A stretch of DNA of 64,000 bases from Seohaeicola saemankumensis (GTDB taxonomy: Bacteria; Pseudomonadota; Alphaproteobacteria; Rhodobacterales; Rhodobacteraceae): NCBI RefSeq assembly GCF_020171285.1, contig NZ_JAIUZI010000008.1, forward strand, positions 1 to 64,000. Direction: 5' to 3'. Shown here one piece after another: positions 38,284 through 45,864 of this stretch. Made by a program: the position numbers and the translations under genes. The notes under the pieces were generated by a model. The model had not been told where the DNA came from. It was given only the letters and a program-made list of their open reading frames with translations, and did not search any database. Every line of letters starts with the position of its first letter. Position 1 is the stretch's first letter.

Positions 38284-39180
38284 ATGGATCCAAACTGGGA
38301 CGATATGAAAATCTTTCTCGCGGTGGCCCGCGAAGAAAGCCTGTCCGGAGCCGGACGGGTGCTGAAACTGGACCCGGCCACTGTCGGCCGCCGCATTGCC
38401 CGGCTCGAGGAATCCGTGGCCACCCCGCTGTTTGTAAAATCGCCGCAGGGCTACGCGCTCAGCGCGGCGGGCGACCGTCTGCTGACGCACGGCGAACAGG
38501 CCGAACAGGCGATGCGCGCCGCCACCGAGGCGCTGACCGGCCCCTCCGACAGCCTCTCCGGCCAGATCCGCATCGGCGCCCCCGACGGCTGCGCCAACTA
38601 CCTGCTGCCACAGGTCTGTGCCCAGATCGGCGCCGCCAACCCCGACCTCGACATCCAGATCGTCGCCCTGCCGCGGGTCGTCAACCTGTCGCGGCGCGAG
38701 GCCGACATGGCAATCACCGTCAGCCCACCCAGTGCCGGTCAGCTGCTGGTGCAGAAAATCACCGATTACCGCCTGCACCTTGTCGCCGCCCGCCGCTACC
38801 TGCGCGACAACCCCCCGATCGAAACGCTCGACGATCTGCGCGGGCGGCGGATGATCGGCTACATCCCCGACATGATCTTTGACGCCGAACTGGACTACCT
38901 CGGCGATCTCGGCGTGGAACGGGTGGCGCTGGCCTCCAACTCGGTGCCGGTCCAGCTGAAAATGGCGGTGCAGGGGGCGGGGCTTTGTGTCGCGCATGAC
39001 TTCTCGCTGCCCTCGCACCGGCCCCTGCGGAAACTGCTGACCGACGACATCAGCCTGACCCGCGCCTTCTACATGGTGCGCCACCAGGGCGACCAGCGCA
39101 GCGAACGCCTGAACCGCTTTGCCGATGCCCTCTGCAGCGGCATCCGCGATGAAGTGGCGCGGCTTGAAGCCCTGACTTGA
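38284..39180 (+). CDS. LysR family transcriptional regulator
   Basis: A 298-residue LysR protein: N-terminal winged helix-turn-helix (MKIFLAVAREESLSGAGRVLKLDPATVGRRIARLEESV, positions about 8-45) and a C-terminal periplasmic-binding-like effector domain. It is transcribed away from mmsA with 131 bases between starts, the usual arrangement for a LysR activator or repressor and its target, so it may respond to a valine catabolite. The effector is unknown. Confidence 0.92.
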   Translation: MDPNWDDMKIFLAVAREESLSGAGRVLKLDPATVGRRIARLEESVATPLFVKSPQGYALSAAGDRLLTHGEQAEQAMRAATEALTGPSDSLSGQIRIGAPDGCANYLLPQVCAQIGAANPDLDIQIVALPRVVNLSRREADMAITVSPPSAGQLLVQKITDYRLHLVAARRYLRDNPPIETLDDLRGRRMIGYIPDMIFDAELDYLGDLGVERVALASNSVPVQLKMAVQGAGLCVAHDFSLPSHRPLRKLLTDDISLTRAFYMVRHQGDQRSERLNRFADALCSGIRDEVARLEALT

Positions 39181-39240
39181 CTTGCCCTCTTATTGCGGCA
39201 ACGCTTTGTTTAACGAAAGATTATTGCGGAGGCCCAAGGG

Positions 39241-39678
39241 ATGCTCGTTCAACTGATTCTCAAGTCCAAAGCCAGCGCCGGCGTTGAAACGGTTCCCTCG
39301 TCGGCCAGCGTCGCCGACGCGGCCGCCATCCTGGCGGAAAAGGGGATCGGTACCGTGGTCGTCTCCGACGACGGCGGCGAAACCGCGGCCGGCATCCTGT
39401 CGGAACGCGACATCGTGCGTGAACTGGCCAAATCCGGCGGCGGCTGCCTGTCGAAACCGGTGGGCGACTACATGACCCGCGACCTGGTCACCTGCACCAG
39501 CCAGACCAACGTCGAAGAAGTGCTGCAGCTGATGACCGAGGGCCGCTTCCGCCACGTGCCGGTGATCGAAGACGGCAAGATGGTCGGCCTGGTCTCGATC
39601 GGCGACGTCGTCAAGGCACAGCTGAGCCAGCTGGCGATGGAAAAAGACGCCCTCCAAGGCATGATCATGGGCCACTGA
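39241..39678 (+). CDS. Two-CBS-domain protein
   Basis: A 145-residue protein consisting of a tandem CBS pair (Bateman module). The first module has VPSSASVADAAAILAEKGIGTVVVSDD and the second LVTCTSQTNVEEVLQLMTEGRFRHVPVIEDGKMVGLVSIGDVV. Such modules bind adenine nucleotides and regulate partner enzymes. No effector domain is attached, so it likely acts in trans. The start is ATG directly after an AGG-rich stretch. Confidence 0.9.
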   Translation: MLVQLILKSKASAGVETVPSSASVADAAAILAEKGIGTVVVSDDGGETAAGILSERDIVRELAKSGGGCLSKPVGDYMTRDLVTCTSQTNVEEVLQLMTEGRFRHVPVIEDGKMVGLVSIGDVVKAQLSQLAMEKDALQGMIMGH

Positions 39679-39770
39679 GGCCCGCCAATCCCCAAGCCTT
39701 AGCTTGCTTGCAATTTGCGGCACGGTCGTGTTTGCATGCGCAGCATTGACGGCCAAGCCAGGAGACAGCC

Positions 39771-40265
39771 ATGCGCACTGCGCTTTATCCCGGGACATTC
39801 GACCCGATCACCTATGGTCACATCGACATCATCCGCCGCGCCGCGGCGCTGGTCGACAAACTGGTGATCGGCGTCGCCATCAACCGGGACAAGGGGCCGC
39901 TGTTCAGCCTCGAGGAACGGGTCGAGATGATCGAGGTCGAATGCGCCAAGCTCAGCGAACAGACCGGCACCGAAATCGTCGCTCACCCGTTCGAAAACCT
40001 GCTGATCGACTGCGCTCATGATGTCGGCGCCCAGATCATCGTGCGCGGCCTGCGCGCGGTGGCCGACTTCGAATACGAATACCAGATGGTCGGCATGAAC
40101 CGCGTGCTCGACGACAGCGTCGAAACCGTGTTCCTCATGGCCGAGGCCAAGCACCAGGCCATCGCCTCCAAGCTGGTCAAGGAAATCGCCCGCCTCGGCG
40201 GCGACGTCTCGAACTTCGTGACCCCCTTGGTCAACGAACGCCTGTTGCAGAAACTGGGGCGGTAA
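39771..40265 (+). CDS. coaD: Pantetheine-phosphate adenylyltransferase
   Basis: A 164-residue CoaD catalysing the penultimate step of CoA synthesis, 4'-phosphopantetheine plus ATP to dephospho-CoA. The nucleotidyltransferase start YPGTFDPITYGHIDIIRRA holds the (T/H)xGH-type motif, and the C-terminal MAEAKHQAIASKLVKEIARLGGDV is typical. The length is normal. The start is supported by AGGAGACAGCC before ATG. Repeat copy D begins about 30 bases downstream. Confidence 0.96.
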   Translation: MRTALYPGTFDPITYGHIDIIRRAAALVDKLVIGVAINRDKGPLFSLEERVEMIEVECAKLSEQTGTEIVAHPFENLLIDCAHDVGAQIIVRGLRAVADFEYEYQMVGMNRVLDDSVETVFLMAEAKHQAIASKLVKEIARLGGDVSNFVTPLVNERLLQKLGR

Positions 40266-40295
40266 CCCCCCCCAACCCGCCACCCGGCCCGCGCA

Positions 40296-40456
40296 CCCGA
40301 ACGGCTCCCGCCCGTCCTCACGGCATCAAAGATGCCCCTCGCCCCGTTGGGCCCGGCAGCGCGCGGGTAAACCCACGCGCTGCGCCCGCGCCCCTTTCAT
40401 CTCTTCGGCAAATACTCCGGGGGTGAGGCCGCCAGGCCGAGGGGGCAGCGCCCCCT
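40296..40456 (+). repeat. 161-bp direct repeat, left copy (contains interspersed element copy D)
   Basis: This block matches 41668-41828 at all but about three positions, in the same orientation and of equal length. It contains GGCATC-AAA-GATGCC, a GCCC/GGGC hairpin, a long stem at 40356-40383 (GCAGCGCG/CGCGCTGC with GGGT/ACCC), the conserved core TTTCATCTCTTC/AAATACTCC (40395-40418), and downstream GGCC/GGCC and GGGGGC/GCCCCC hairpins. Confidence 0.92.
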
Positions 40457-40696
40457 ACGCGTTCGTTTCCAATCCTCTTTGCCGCTCCTGGCTCACCGTC
40501 CGGCCGAAGCATCCATGGAGAAGCCCTGCCGCCGTCTCGGCGCTCCGGCGCGAAACCTTCAGGGCGGGCCCGGATCCATCTCGCGCGCCGCGCCCGTCCG
40601 TTCGGTTCCCAACCGCAAGGTCGCATGTTAGCGTCACCGCGCGGGCGTGGCCCGGCCGCCGCAGCCCGCGTGTTTTTGTATGTGGAGTGAACGTGT
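40457..40696. other. Intergenic region before the alpha/beta hydrolase
   Basis: About 240 bases of GC-rich DNA between the left direct repeat and the hydrolase start. I see no credible gene; the frames here lack ribosome binding sites and homology. The last 30 bases hold TTTTTGTATG and the GGAG ribosome binding site, so the hydrolase promoter is likely within the last 100 bases. Confidence 0.5.
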
Positions 40697-41596
40697 ATGA
40701 AGAGATTTCTGATGGCGACGGCCACGCTGGCGCTGCTGACGGGGCCGATCATGGCGCAGGAGAATGAAACAGCCTGGGACTACGTGGTCGCCGACCGGGT
40801 CATCGACCACGGCAATGGCATTGCCAACCACGTCCGCGTCTTCGCCTTCGACACGGACAGCGGCCCCTGGCTGTCCATCATCCCCTCGCTCGGCCGTGGG
40901 GTCGAGGATTACACCGAGGACTATGGCTCCACGCTGACCCGGCGCTTTGTCGAGGCGGGGTACCGCGTTGTGCTGGTGCAGCCCCGCGGCATCGGCAAGA
41001 GTCACGGCGATCTCGCCCCGGCCAGCGTCTCGATGAGCCAGCTCGCCGCCGATCTGAAGGCCAGCTTCGACGCCCTGGGCATCGACCGGGTCAACCTCAT
41101 CGGCCATGCCTTCGGCAACCGCCTGGCGCGGACCTTTGCCACGCTCTACCCCGACACGGTGGACCACCTGGCGCTGATGGCCTCGGGCGGCAACTTCGAG
41201 ATGTCCGCCGAGCAGCGGCGTTGCCTGCGCAATTCCTTCGACCTGAGCCTGCCCGACGACCAGCGGATCAAGGATCTCGCCTGCGCGTTCTTCGCCAGCG
41301 GCAATGACGCCGGCGTCTGGCTCAAGGGCTGGTACCCCGAGCTGGCCAGGGCCGAAATCCAGGCCTCGAGCATGATCGACGGCGACTTCTTCAAGGCGGC
41401 CGGCGGCAAACCCTTTCTGCTGGTGCAGGCCGGAGAAGATTTCATCGCCCCGCCCGACAAGGCCGGCCGCGTGCTTCAGGCGGACCTCGGCGCGCAGGTG
41501 ACCTATGCCGAAGTGCCCCACGCTGGCCACGCGCTGAGCTCGGAACAGCCCGACATCATCGCCGCCATCATCCTCGCCCATTTCGCTCGGGACTGA
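40697..41596 (+). CDS. Exported alpha/beta hydrolase-fold protein lacking the nucleophile Ser
   Basis: A 299-residue alpha/beta-hydrolase-fold protein with a signal peptide (MKRFLMATATLALLTGPIMA, cleavage before QENE). The fold is clear: VVLVQPRGIGKS (oxyanion region), VNLIGHAFGNRLARTFA (nucleophile elbow), AGEDFIAPPDKAG and EVPHAGHALSSEQ with H278. The elbow reads G-H-A-F-G (136-140), with Ala138 where Ser, Cys or Asp should stand. It may be non-hydrolytic, use another residue, or be a binding protein. It lies between two 161-bp direct repeats. Confidence 0.85.
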   Translation: MKRFLMATATLALLTGPIMAQENETAWDYVVADRVIDHGNGIANHVRVFAFDTDSGPWLSIIPSLGRGVEDYTEDYGSTLTRRFVEAGYRVVLVQPRGIGKSHGDLAPASVSMSQLAADLKASFDALGIDRVNLIGHAFGNRLARTFATLYPDTVDHLALMASGGNFEMSAEQRRCLRNSFDLSLPDDQRIKDLACAFFASGNDAGVWLKGWYPELARAEIQASSMIDGDFFKAAGGKPFLLVQAGEDFIAPPDKAGRVLQADLGAQVTYAEVPHAGHALSSEQPDIIAAIILAHFARD

Positions 41597-41667
41597 CCGT
41601 CCGCAAGGACAGCCCCAGCGGCCAACCCCCGCTTGCCACCCCGCCCGCGGACCAGGCAAGACACCCG

Positions 41668-41828
41668 CCCGAACGGCTCCCGCCCGGCCTCACGGCATCA
41701 AAGATGCCCCTCGCCCGGTTGGGCCCGGCAGCGCGCGGGTAAACCCACGCGCTGCGCCCGCGCCCCTTTCATCTCTTCGGCAAATACTCCGGGGGTGAGG
41801 CCACCAGGCCGAGGGGGCAGCGCCCCCT
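41668..41828 (+). repeat. 161-bp direct repeat, right copy (contains interspersed element copy E)
   Basis: Partner of 40296-40456, with the start positions 1372 bases apart. Core TTTCATCTCTTC/AAATACTCC at 41767-41790; long stem 41728-41755. It begins 72 bases after the hydrolase stop and ends 21 bases before the stop of the small convergent gene. Confidence 0.92.
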
Positions 41829-41848
41829 GTCACCACCGCACCCGCGAC

Positions 41849-41992
41849 CTACCGCCAGAACGCCATCCATTCGATCAGTTCCGCCAGCTTCTTGCCCAGG
41901 AACACCAAGTGTTCGTCGCCGACCAGCAGCACGTCCACCACCAGAGCCGCCAGGATCAGCAGGCCAAGGATCAGGGCTAGGCGGTTGGTCAT
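41849..41992 (-). CDS. Small single-span membrane protein (47 aa)
   Basis: A 47-residue frame: MTNRLALILGLLILAALVVD, one transmembrane helix, then an amphipathic part ending EWMAFWR. An AGGCC stretch precedes the ATG. A similar small protein near gap occurs, as I recall, in other Rhodobacterales, but I cannot name a family. It is the first gene downstream of gap on the same strand, separated by a hairpin. Confidence 0.7.
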   Translation of the reverse strand: MTNRLALILGLLILAALVVDVLLVGDEHLVFLGKKLAELIEWMAFWR

Positions 41993-42024
41993 CTTGGCCT
42001 CGGGTCACGTGCGCCCATGAAACA

Positions 42025-42052
42025 GGCCCCGCCAGATATGCCTGACGGGGCC
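42025..42052 (-). terminator. Terminator-like hairpin after gap
   Basis: Stem GGCCCCG-CAG / CTG-CGGGGCC with one mismatch, about 27 bases past the gap stop, followed on the minus strand by TGTTTCATG. It may end gap transcripts or reduce read-through into the 47-residue gene. Confidence 0.6.
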
Positions 42053-42078
42053 ATGAAAAACAAGCGTGGCAAAGGAGC

Positions 42079-43083
42079 TTAGCGGTTCAGGTGGCCCATC
42101 GCCACGGCCACGTCCGCCATCCGGCAGCTAAAGCCCCATTCGTTGTCGTACCAGGCCAGCACGCGCACCATGCGGCCCTCGACCACCCGGGTCTGGTCCG
42201 GCGCAAAGATCGAGCTTTCCTCGGTGTGGTTGAAGTCGATCGAGACCTTGGGCTCCGGGTCATAAGACATCACGTGGCCCATCTCGCCCTTGACCGCCTC
42301 GGCCACCAGCGCGTTGACCTCCTCGGCGGTCACGTCGCGGGCGGCGCGAAAGGTCAGGTCCACGGCCGAGACATTCGGCGTCGGCACCCGGATCGCCGAT
42401 CCGTCCAGCCGGCCCTTGAGGTTCGGCAGCACTTCGCCCAGCGCCTTGGCCGCGCCGGTCGAGGTCGGGATCATCGCCATGGCGGCGGCGCGGGCGCGAT
42501 AGAGATCCTTGTGGCGGCGGTCCAGCGTCGGCTGGTCGCCGGTATAGCTGTGGATCGTGGTCATGATGCCGTGCTCGATGCCCACCGCCTCGTCCAGCAC
42601 CTTGGCCAGCGGCGCCAGGCAGTTCGTCGTGCACGACCCGTTCGAGATCATGTTGTCGCCCTTGGCCAGCATCTCGTCGTTGACGCCGAACACGATGGTT
42701 TTCTGCACGTTCTTGGCCGGCGCCGAGATCAGCACAGATTTCGCGCCGCGCTCCAGGTGCACGGCGGCCTTCTCGCCGTCGTTGAACTTGCCGGTGCATT
42801 CCAGCACCACGTCGCAGCCCGACCAGTCCAGCTCGTTCGGGTCATAGGTCGAAAACATTTCGATCTCGCCCCGGCCCAGGTCCAGCGTCTTTTCACCGAC
42901 GCGGATGTCATTGGCAAAGCGGCCATGCACGCTGTCATAGCGCATCAGGTGTGCGGCGGTCTCTAGCGGGCCGGTGGCGTTGGCCTTGACCACCTTGATG
43001 TCGTTGCGACCCGATTCCGAGATATGGGCCAGGGTGCAACGCCCGATCCGTCCAAACCCGTTGATACCGACAGTGACTGACAT
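42079..43083 (-). CDS. gap: Glyceraldehyde-3-phosphate dehydrogenase
   Basis: A 334-residue type I GAPDH that makes 1,3-bisphosphoglycerate with NAD in glycolysis and reverses in gluconeogenesis. NAD-binding GINGFGRIGR is at 6-15 and the catalytic C151 is in SNGSCTTNCLAPL. The start MSVTVGINGFG is clear; longer frames overlap the promoter. Two inverted GTTAGCGCAA half-sites lie about 85 to 115 bases upstream, implying carbon-source control shared with fda. Confidence 0.97.
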   Translation of the reverse strand: MSVTVGINGFGRIGRCTLAHISESGRNDIKVVKANATGPLETAAHLMRYDSVHGRFANDIRVGEKTLDLGRGEIEMFSTYDPNELDWSGCDVVLECTGKFNDGEKAAVHLERGAKSVLISAPAKNVQKTIVFGVNDEMLAKGDNMISNGSCTTNCLAPLAKVLDEAVGIEHGIMTTIHSYTGDQPTLDRRHKDLYRARAAAMAMIPTSTGAAKALGEVLPNLKGRLDGSAIRVPTPNVSAVDLTFRAARDVTAEEVNALVAEAVKGEMGHVMSYDPEPKVSIDFNHTEESSIFAPDQTRVVEGRMVRVLAWYDNEWGFSCRMADVAVAMGHLNR

Positions 43084-43463
43084 AACCGACTCCAAAGCTT
43101 GATCCTCGGGGCCATATAGCCACAGCAGGCCCAAGCCTAAAGGGTAAAAGCGTCGCATTTTGAACGTGTTAGCGCAAACTTGCCCCGATTGCGCTAACGC
43201 TTCCCGACCGCTGCCTGCGCCCTGCGCAGCAGTCAGGCAGCCGCGCGAAACCCTACAGCTCGTAAAGCTGAGTGAAATCACGCACCCTGCCGCTGCCGAT
43301 GCGCGAAGGGGGGCCGCACGCATGGCATCGGGGCTGGCTGGATTGGTCGCCCCTCCGGCCACAGCACGGTCCCAATGGTCCGGACCAATCGCACGGGCCA
43401 ACGAAAAGAGGCCACCGCCAGGGGCGATGACCTCAGGGTTTCAGCGCGTGTGACAGGGGCCGC
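43084..43463. other. gap upstream region, 380 bases
   Basis: The part next to gap holds its promoter and the paired operator at 43168-43198. The remaining about 260 bases, up to the stop of the acidic protein gene, are GC-rich and contain no reading frame I would defend; frames of up to 97 codons there lack homology and ribosome binding sites. Confidence 0.5.
43168..43198. promoter_or_regulatory. Paired LacI-type operator before gap
   Basis: GTTAGCGCAA (43168-43177) and its exact inverse TTGCGCTAAC (43189-43198) are separated by 11 bases, so the two sites are 21 bases apart centre to centre (two helix turns). The proximal one is 85 bases from the gap start. The half-site is shared with the fda upstream palindrome at 1983. 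Confidence 0.6.
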
Positions 43464-44357
43464 TCAGACCAGGTCCAGATCCTCGTCACCGACAACGTCG
43501 TCCTCGATGACGGCCCCGGTATCGAGCTCGAAATCGCTGCCGAGGCTCAGCGCCGCCATCAGGTCCATGCCGCTGGTGGCATCCAGCACACCGCTGTCGA
43601 TGGCATCGTCATAGGCCGCCAGCAGGTCGTCGGAACTCTGGAACCCGCCGTCCGGCGCGTCGAGGCGGAACAGCTCCTGCAGATCGCCGTTTTCGTCATT
43701 GTCATAGAACACGACCGACTCCAGCGACGTGACATCGCCGCCGCGCACGTCCTCGAAATACGACAGGTAATTCTCAAAGGTCGGCTCGGTCCCCTCTGGC
43801 AGGAACGGAATGTTATAGATGTTGTCCTCGGGTTCCTCGGCCAGAACATAGGTGCCGCCGATCGGGAACCCGTCGTCCGAGAACACCTGCCCAAAGAACA
43901 GCTTGTCAAAGGTCGGCTCTTCCGGCTCGGGCTCTTCGGGATCGTCGGACACCGCCTTGATCGATCCTTCTTCGGTGGTCGTCGATGTGGCCCGGATGCC
44001 AAAGATATCGACCTCGTCGAGGCTTTGAATATCCAGCTCGACCGTCAGAGTGTCGCCGCTCTCGACATAGGTTTCCTTCTCGGTCCCCTCGGGCCCGAGA
44101 CCGGGGTCGCTCAGCGCGGTGGCGTCGTCCCACTGCACCGTTTCCCCATCCAGCCGGACGCCGTTCATGTTGAGCGGCCCGTCCAGCGAAACACTGTCGC
44201 CTGAGTAATCATCGTCGCCGATGTAGACGGCGTTCACGTCCATCGCGCCTTCGGCGACGGCAATATCCGCGTAAAACGCCCCGTCCTGCTCGTACACGGT
44301 CACCGTGTAGGACAGGCCGTCGGTTTGATACGTAAAGACTTTGGATTGCTCGGGCAT
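43464..44357 (-). CDS. Strongly acidic protein of unknown function, possible type I secretion substrate
   Basis: A 297-residue protein extremely rich in Asp and Glu with few Lys or Arg, starting MPEQSKVFTYQTDGLSYTVTVYEQDGAFYADIAV. It has no signal peptide or RTX repeats. It ends VVGDEDLDLV, an acidic-plus-aliphatic tail like those of type I secreted proteins. A Pro/Glu-rich linker (DDPEEPEPEEP) splits two beta-rich halves. A strong GGAGAAG site supports the start. No family recognised. Confidence 0.7.
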   Translation of the reverse strand: MPEQSKVFTYQTDGLSYTVTVYEQDGAFYADIAVAEGAMDVNAVYIGDDDYSGDSVSLDGPLNMNGVRLDGETVQWDDATALSDPGLGPEGTEKETYVESGDTLTVELDIQSLDEVDIFGIRATSTTTEEGSIKAVSDDPEEPEPEEPTFDKLFFGQVFSDDGFPIGGTYVLAEEPEDNIYNIPFLPEGTEPTFENYLSYFEDVRGGDVTSLESVVFYDNDENGDLQELFRLDAPDGGFQSSDDLLAAYDDAIDSGVLDATSGMDLMAALSLGSDFELDTGAVIEDDVVGDEDLDLV

Positions 44358-44778
44358 TGGATCTTCTCCGATCAAGTGAGCTTGAATAGAACGCCGAGCC
44401 CAATGGCGGACACCTCGCGGCACCCCCAATGGCGACGGACTTGCCTCATTTCTGCCGCAATTTTTCCTGTGGACAAAGTGCCCTTAGGGAAACAGAGCGT
44501 TTCCCGCACGCCACGGGCTTTGGGTCGTGCGACCCCCGGAGGGTGGTTGATCGTTGGTCAGGTGGGCCACCCCGGCGAACGGGCGGACGCATGGTGCGCA
44601 CCCGTCCGGACCACCGTCGCGTATCGACTGGAAACCGGTCCCCGACGCCGGTTTTCGCGACCGCCAGAGCCTGCCCCGGCTCGCGGCCGGCTGGTGTCGC
44701 GCGATTGTTGATCCGGGGGCTTGCAAAGCCGCCCGGCAATACCGAATTTCGCCACAGCAGGACCGCGTGGACAGGACC
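44358..44778. other. Intergenic region, 421 bases, between divergent genes
   Basis: No credible gene is seen. Two small inverted repeats occur: GGGAAAC/GTTTCCC (44487-44505) and the 14-base palindrome GGGTCGTGCGACCC (44522-44535). The region presumably holds both promoters. Overlapping frames of up to 128 codons have no homology or ribosome binding site. Confidence 0.5.
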
Positions 44779-45732
44779 ATGACCGCACTTCTTCTGACAG
44801 CTCTCGGGCTTGCCGGGCTCATCATCGGGGGCGAACTTCTGGTGCGGGGCGCGGTATCGGCCGCCAAGGGGTTCAACATCTCGCCGATGGTGATCGGGCT
44901 GACCCTCGTCGGGTTCGGCACCTCGACGCCGGAACTGGTGACCAGCCTGCAGGCGGCGCTGAACGGGGCCTCGGGCATTGCCATCGGCAACGTCGTGGGC
45001 AGCAATATCGGCAACGTCCTGCTGATCCTCGGCCTTGCCGCCGTCATGGCGCCCATCGCGGTGGCGCCGGCCGCGCTCAGACGCGACGGCAGCGTGGTGG
45101 CCCTGGCCACCGTACTGTGCCTCGCGGTGGTGCTGATGGGCACGGTGGGCCGGGTCGCCGGGTCTGGCTTCCTTCTGGCGCTTGCGGCGTATCTTTCGTT
45201 TACCCTGATCTCCGAGCGCCGCGCCACGCACAGCGCCGCCGCCGAGATCTACGAACGCGAGGCCGAAGCGGTGCCGGGCCCGGACCACGGTCTGGGCCTG
45301 TCCATCATGCTGGCGCTTTGCGGTCTCGGTCTCACCCTCCTTGGCGCGCGGGCGCTGGTCTCCGGCGCGGTCACACTTGCGCAGATGGTCGGTCTGTCCG
45401 AGGCGGTGATCGGGCTGACCATCGTCGCGATCGGCACCTCGATGCCGGAACTGGTGACCTCGGTCATCGCCGTGCGCAGGGGGCAGGGCGACGTGGCGCT
45501 GGGCAACGTTCTGGGCAGCAACATTTTCAACATCCTCGGCATCCTCGGCATCACCGCGCTGGTGCAGCCGATGCAGGTGCCGTCGCAGATCGCCGGCTTC
45601 GACATCTGGGTGATGGCGCTGGCCACCGCGCTGCTGATCGTGATGGCGCGCACCGGCTGGCGCATCGGCCGCCGCGAGGGCGGGGTGATGCTGGCCTGCT
45701 ACGCTGCCTATCTCGGCTGGCTGCTTCTCTGA
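44779..45732 (+). CDS. Calcium/sodium antiporter, YrbG-like
   Basis: A 317-residue cation exchanger of the CaCA family with two inverted five-helix halves. Each half carries the alpha-repeat: VIGLTLVGFGTSTPELVTSLQAAL with GNVVGSNIGNVLLILG, and VIGLTIVAIGTSMPELVTSVIAV with GNVLGSNIFNILGILG. The glutamates in TPELV and MPELV are the ion-binding residues. It should extrude Ca2+ in exchange for Na+ at the inner membrane. The start follows AGGACC. Confidence 0.93.
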   Translation: MTALLLTALGLAGLIIGGELLVRGAVSAAKGFNISPMVIGLTLVGFGTSTPELVTSLQAALNGASGIAIGNVVGSNIGNVLLILGLAAVMAPIAVAPAALRRDGSVVALATVLCLAVVLMGTVGRVAGSGFLLALAAYLSFTLISERRATHSAAAEIYEREAEAVPGPDHGLGLSIMLALCGLGLTLLGARALVSGAVTLAQMVGLSEAVIGLTIVAIGTSMPELVTSVIAVRRGQGDVALGNVLGSNIFNILGILGITALVQPMQVPSQIAGFDIWVMALATALLIVMARTGWRIGRREGGVMLACYAAYLGWLLL

Positions 45733-45747
45733 CAGGGGGCGGACTCG

Positions 45748-45793
45748 TTTGTACAAAACGGGACATGACGTGTCCGTGGCATGTACAAAACGG
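45748..45793. promoter_or_regulatory. Direct repeat and palindromes before the DUF808 gene
   Basis: TGTACAAAACGG occurs at 45750-45761 and 45782-45793 (32 bases apart); the first copy is part of the palindrome TTTGTACAAA (45748-45757). Between them is GGACA-TGACG-TGTCC (45761-45775). GGATAAT follows the second copy and could be a -10 element. It is probably an operator array for the DUF808 gene. Confidence 0.5.
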
Positions 45794-45864
45794 ATAATAC
45801 CCGCTTAACCCGGCGGCGCGCCCGCGTTATGACGGGTCGGCAGGTTACGAGGAGAAGTGGGTAC

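Noticed and set aside
43138..43463. Frames of up to 97 codons between gap and the acidic protein gene
   Set aside because: They cross the gap promoter, lack ribosome binding sites and have no recognisable sequence.
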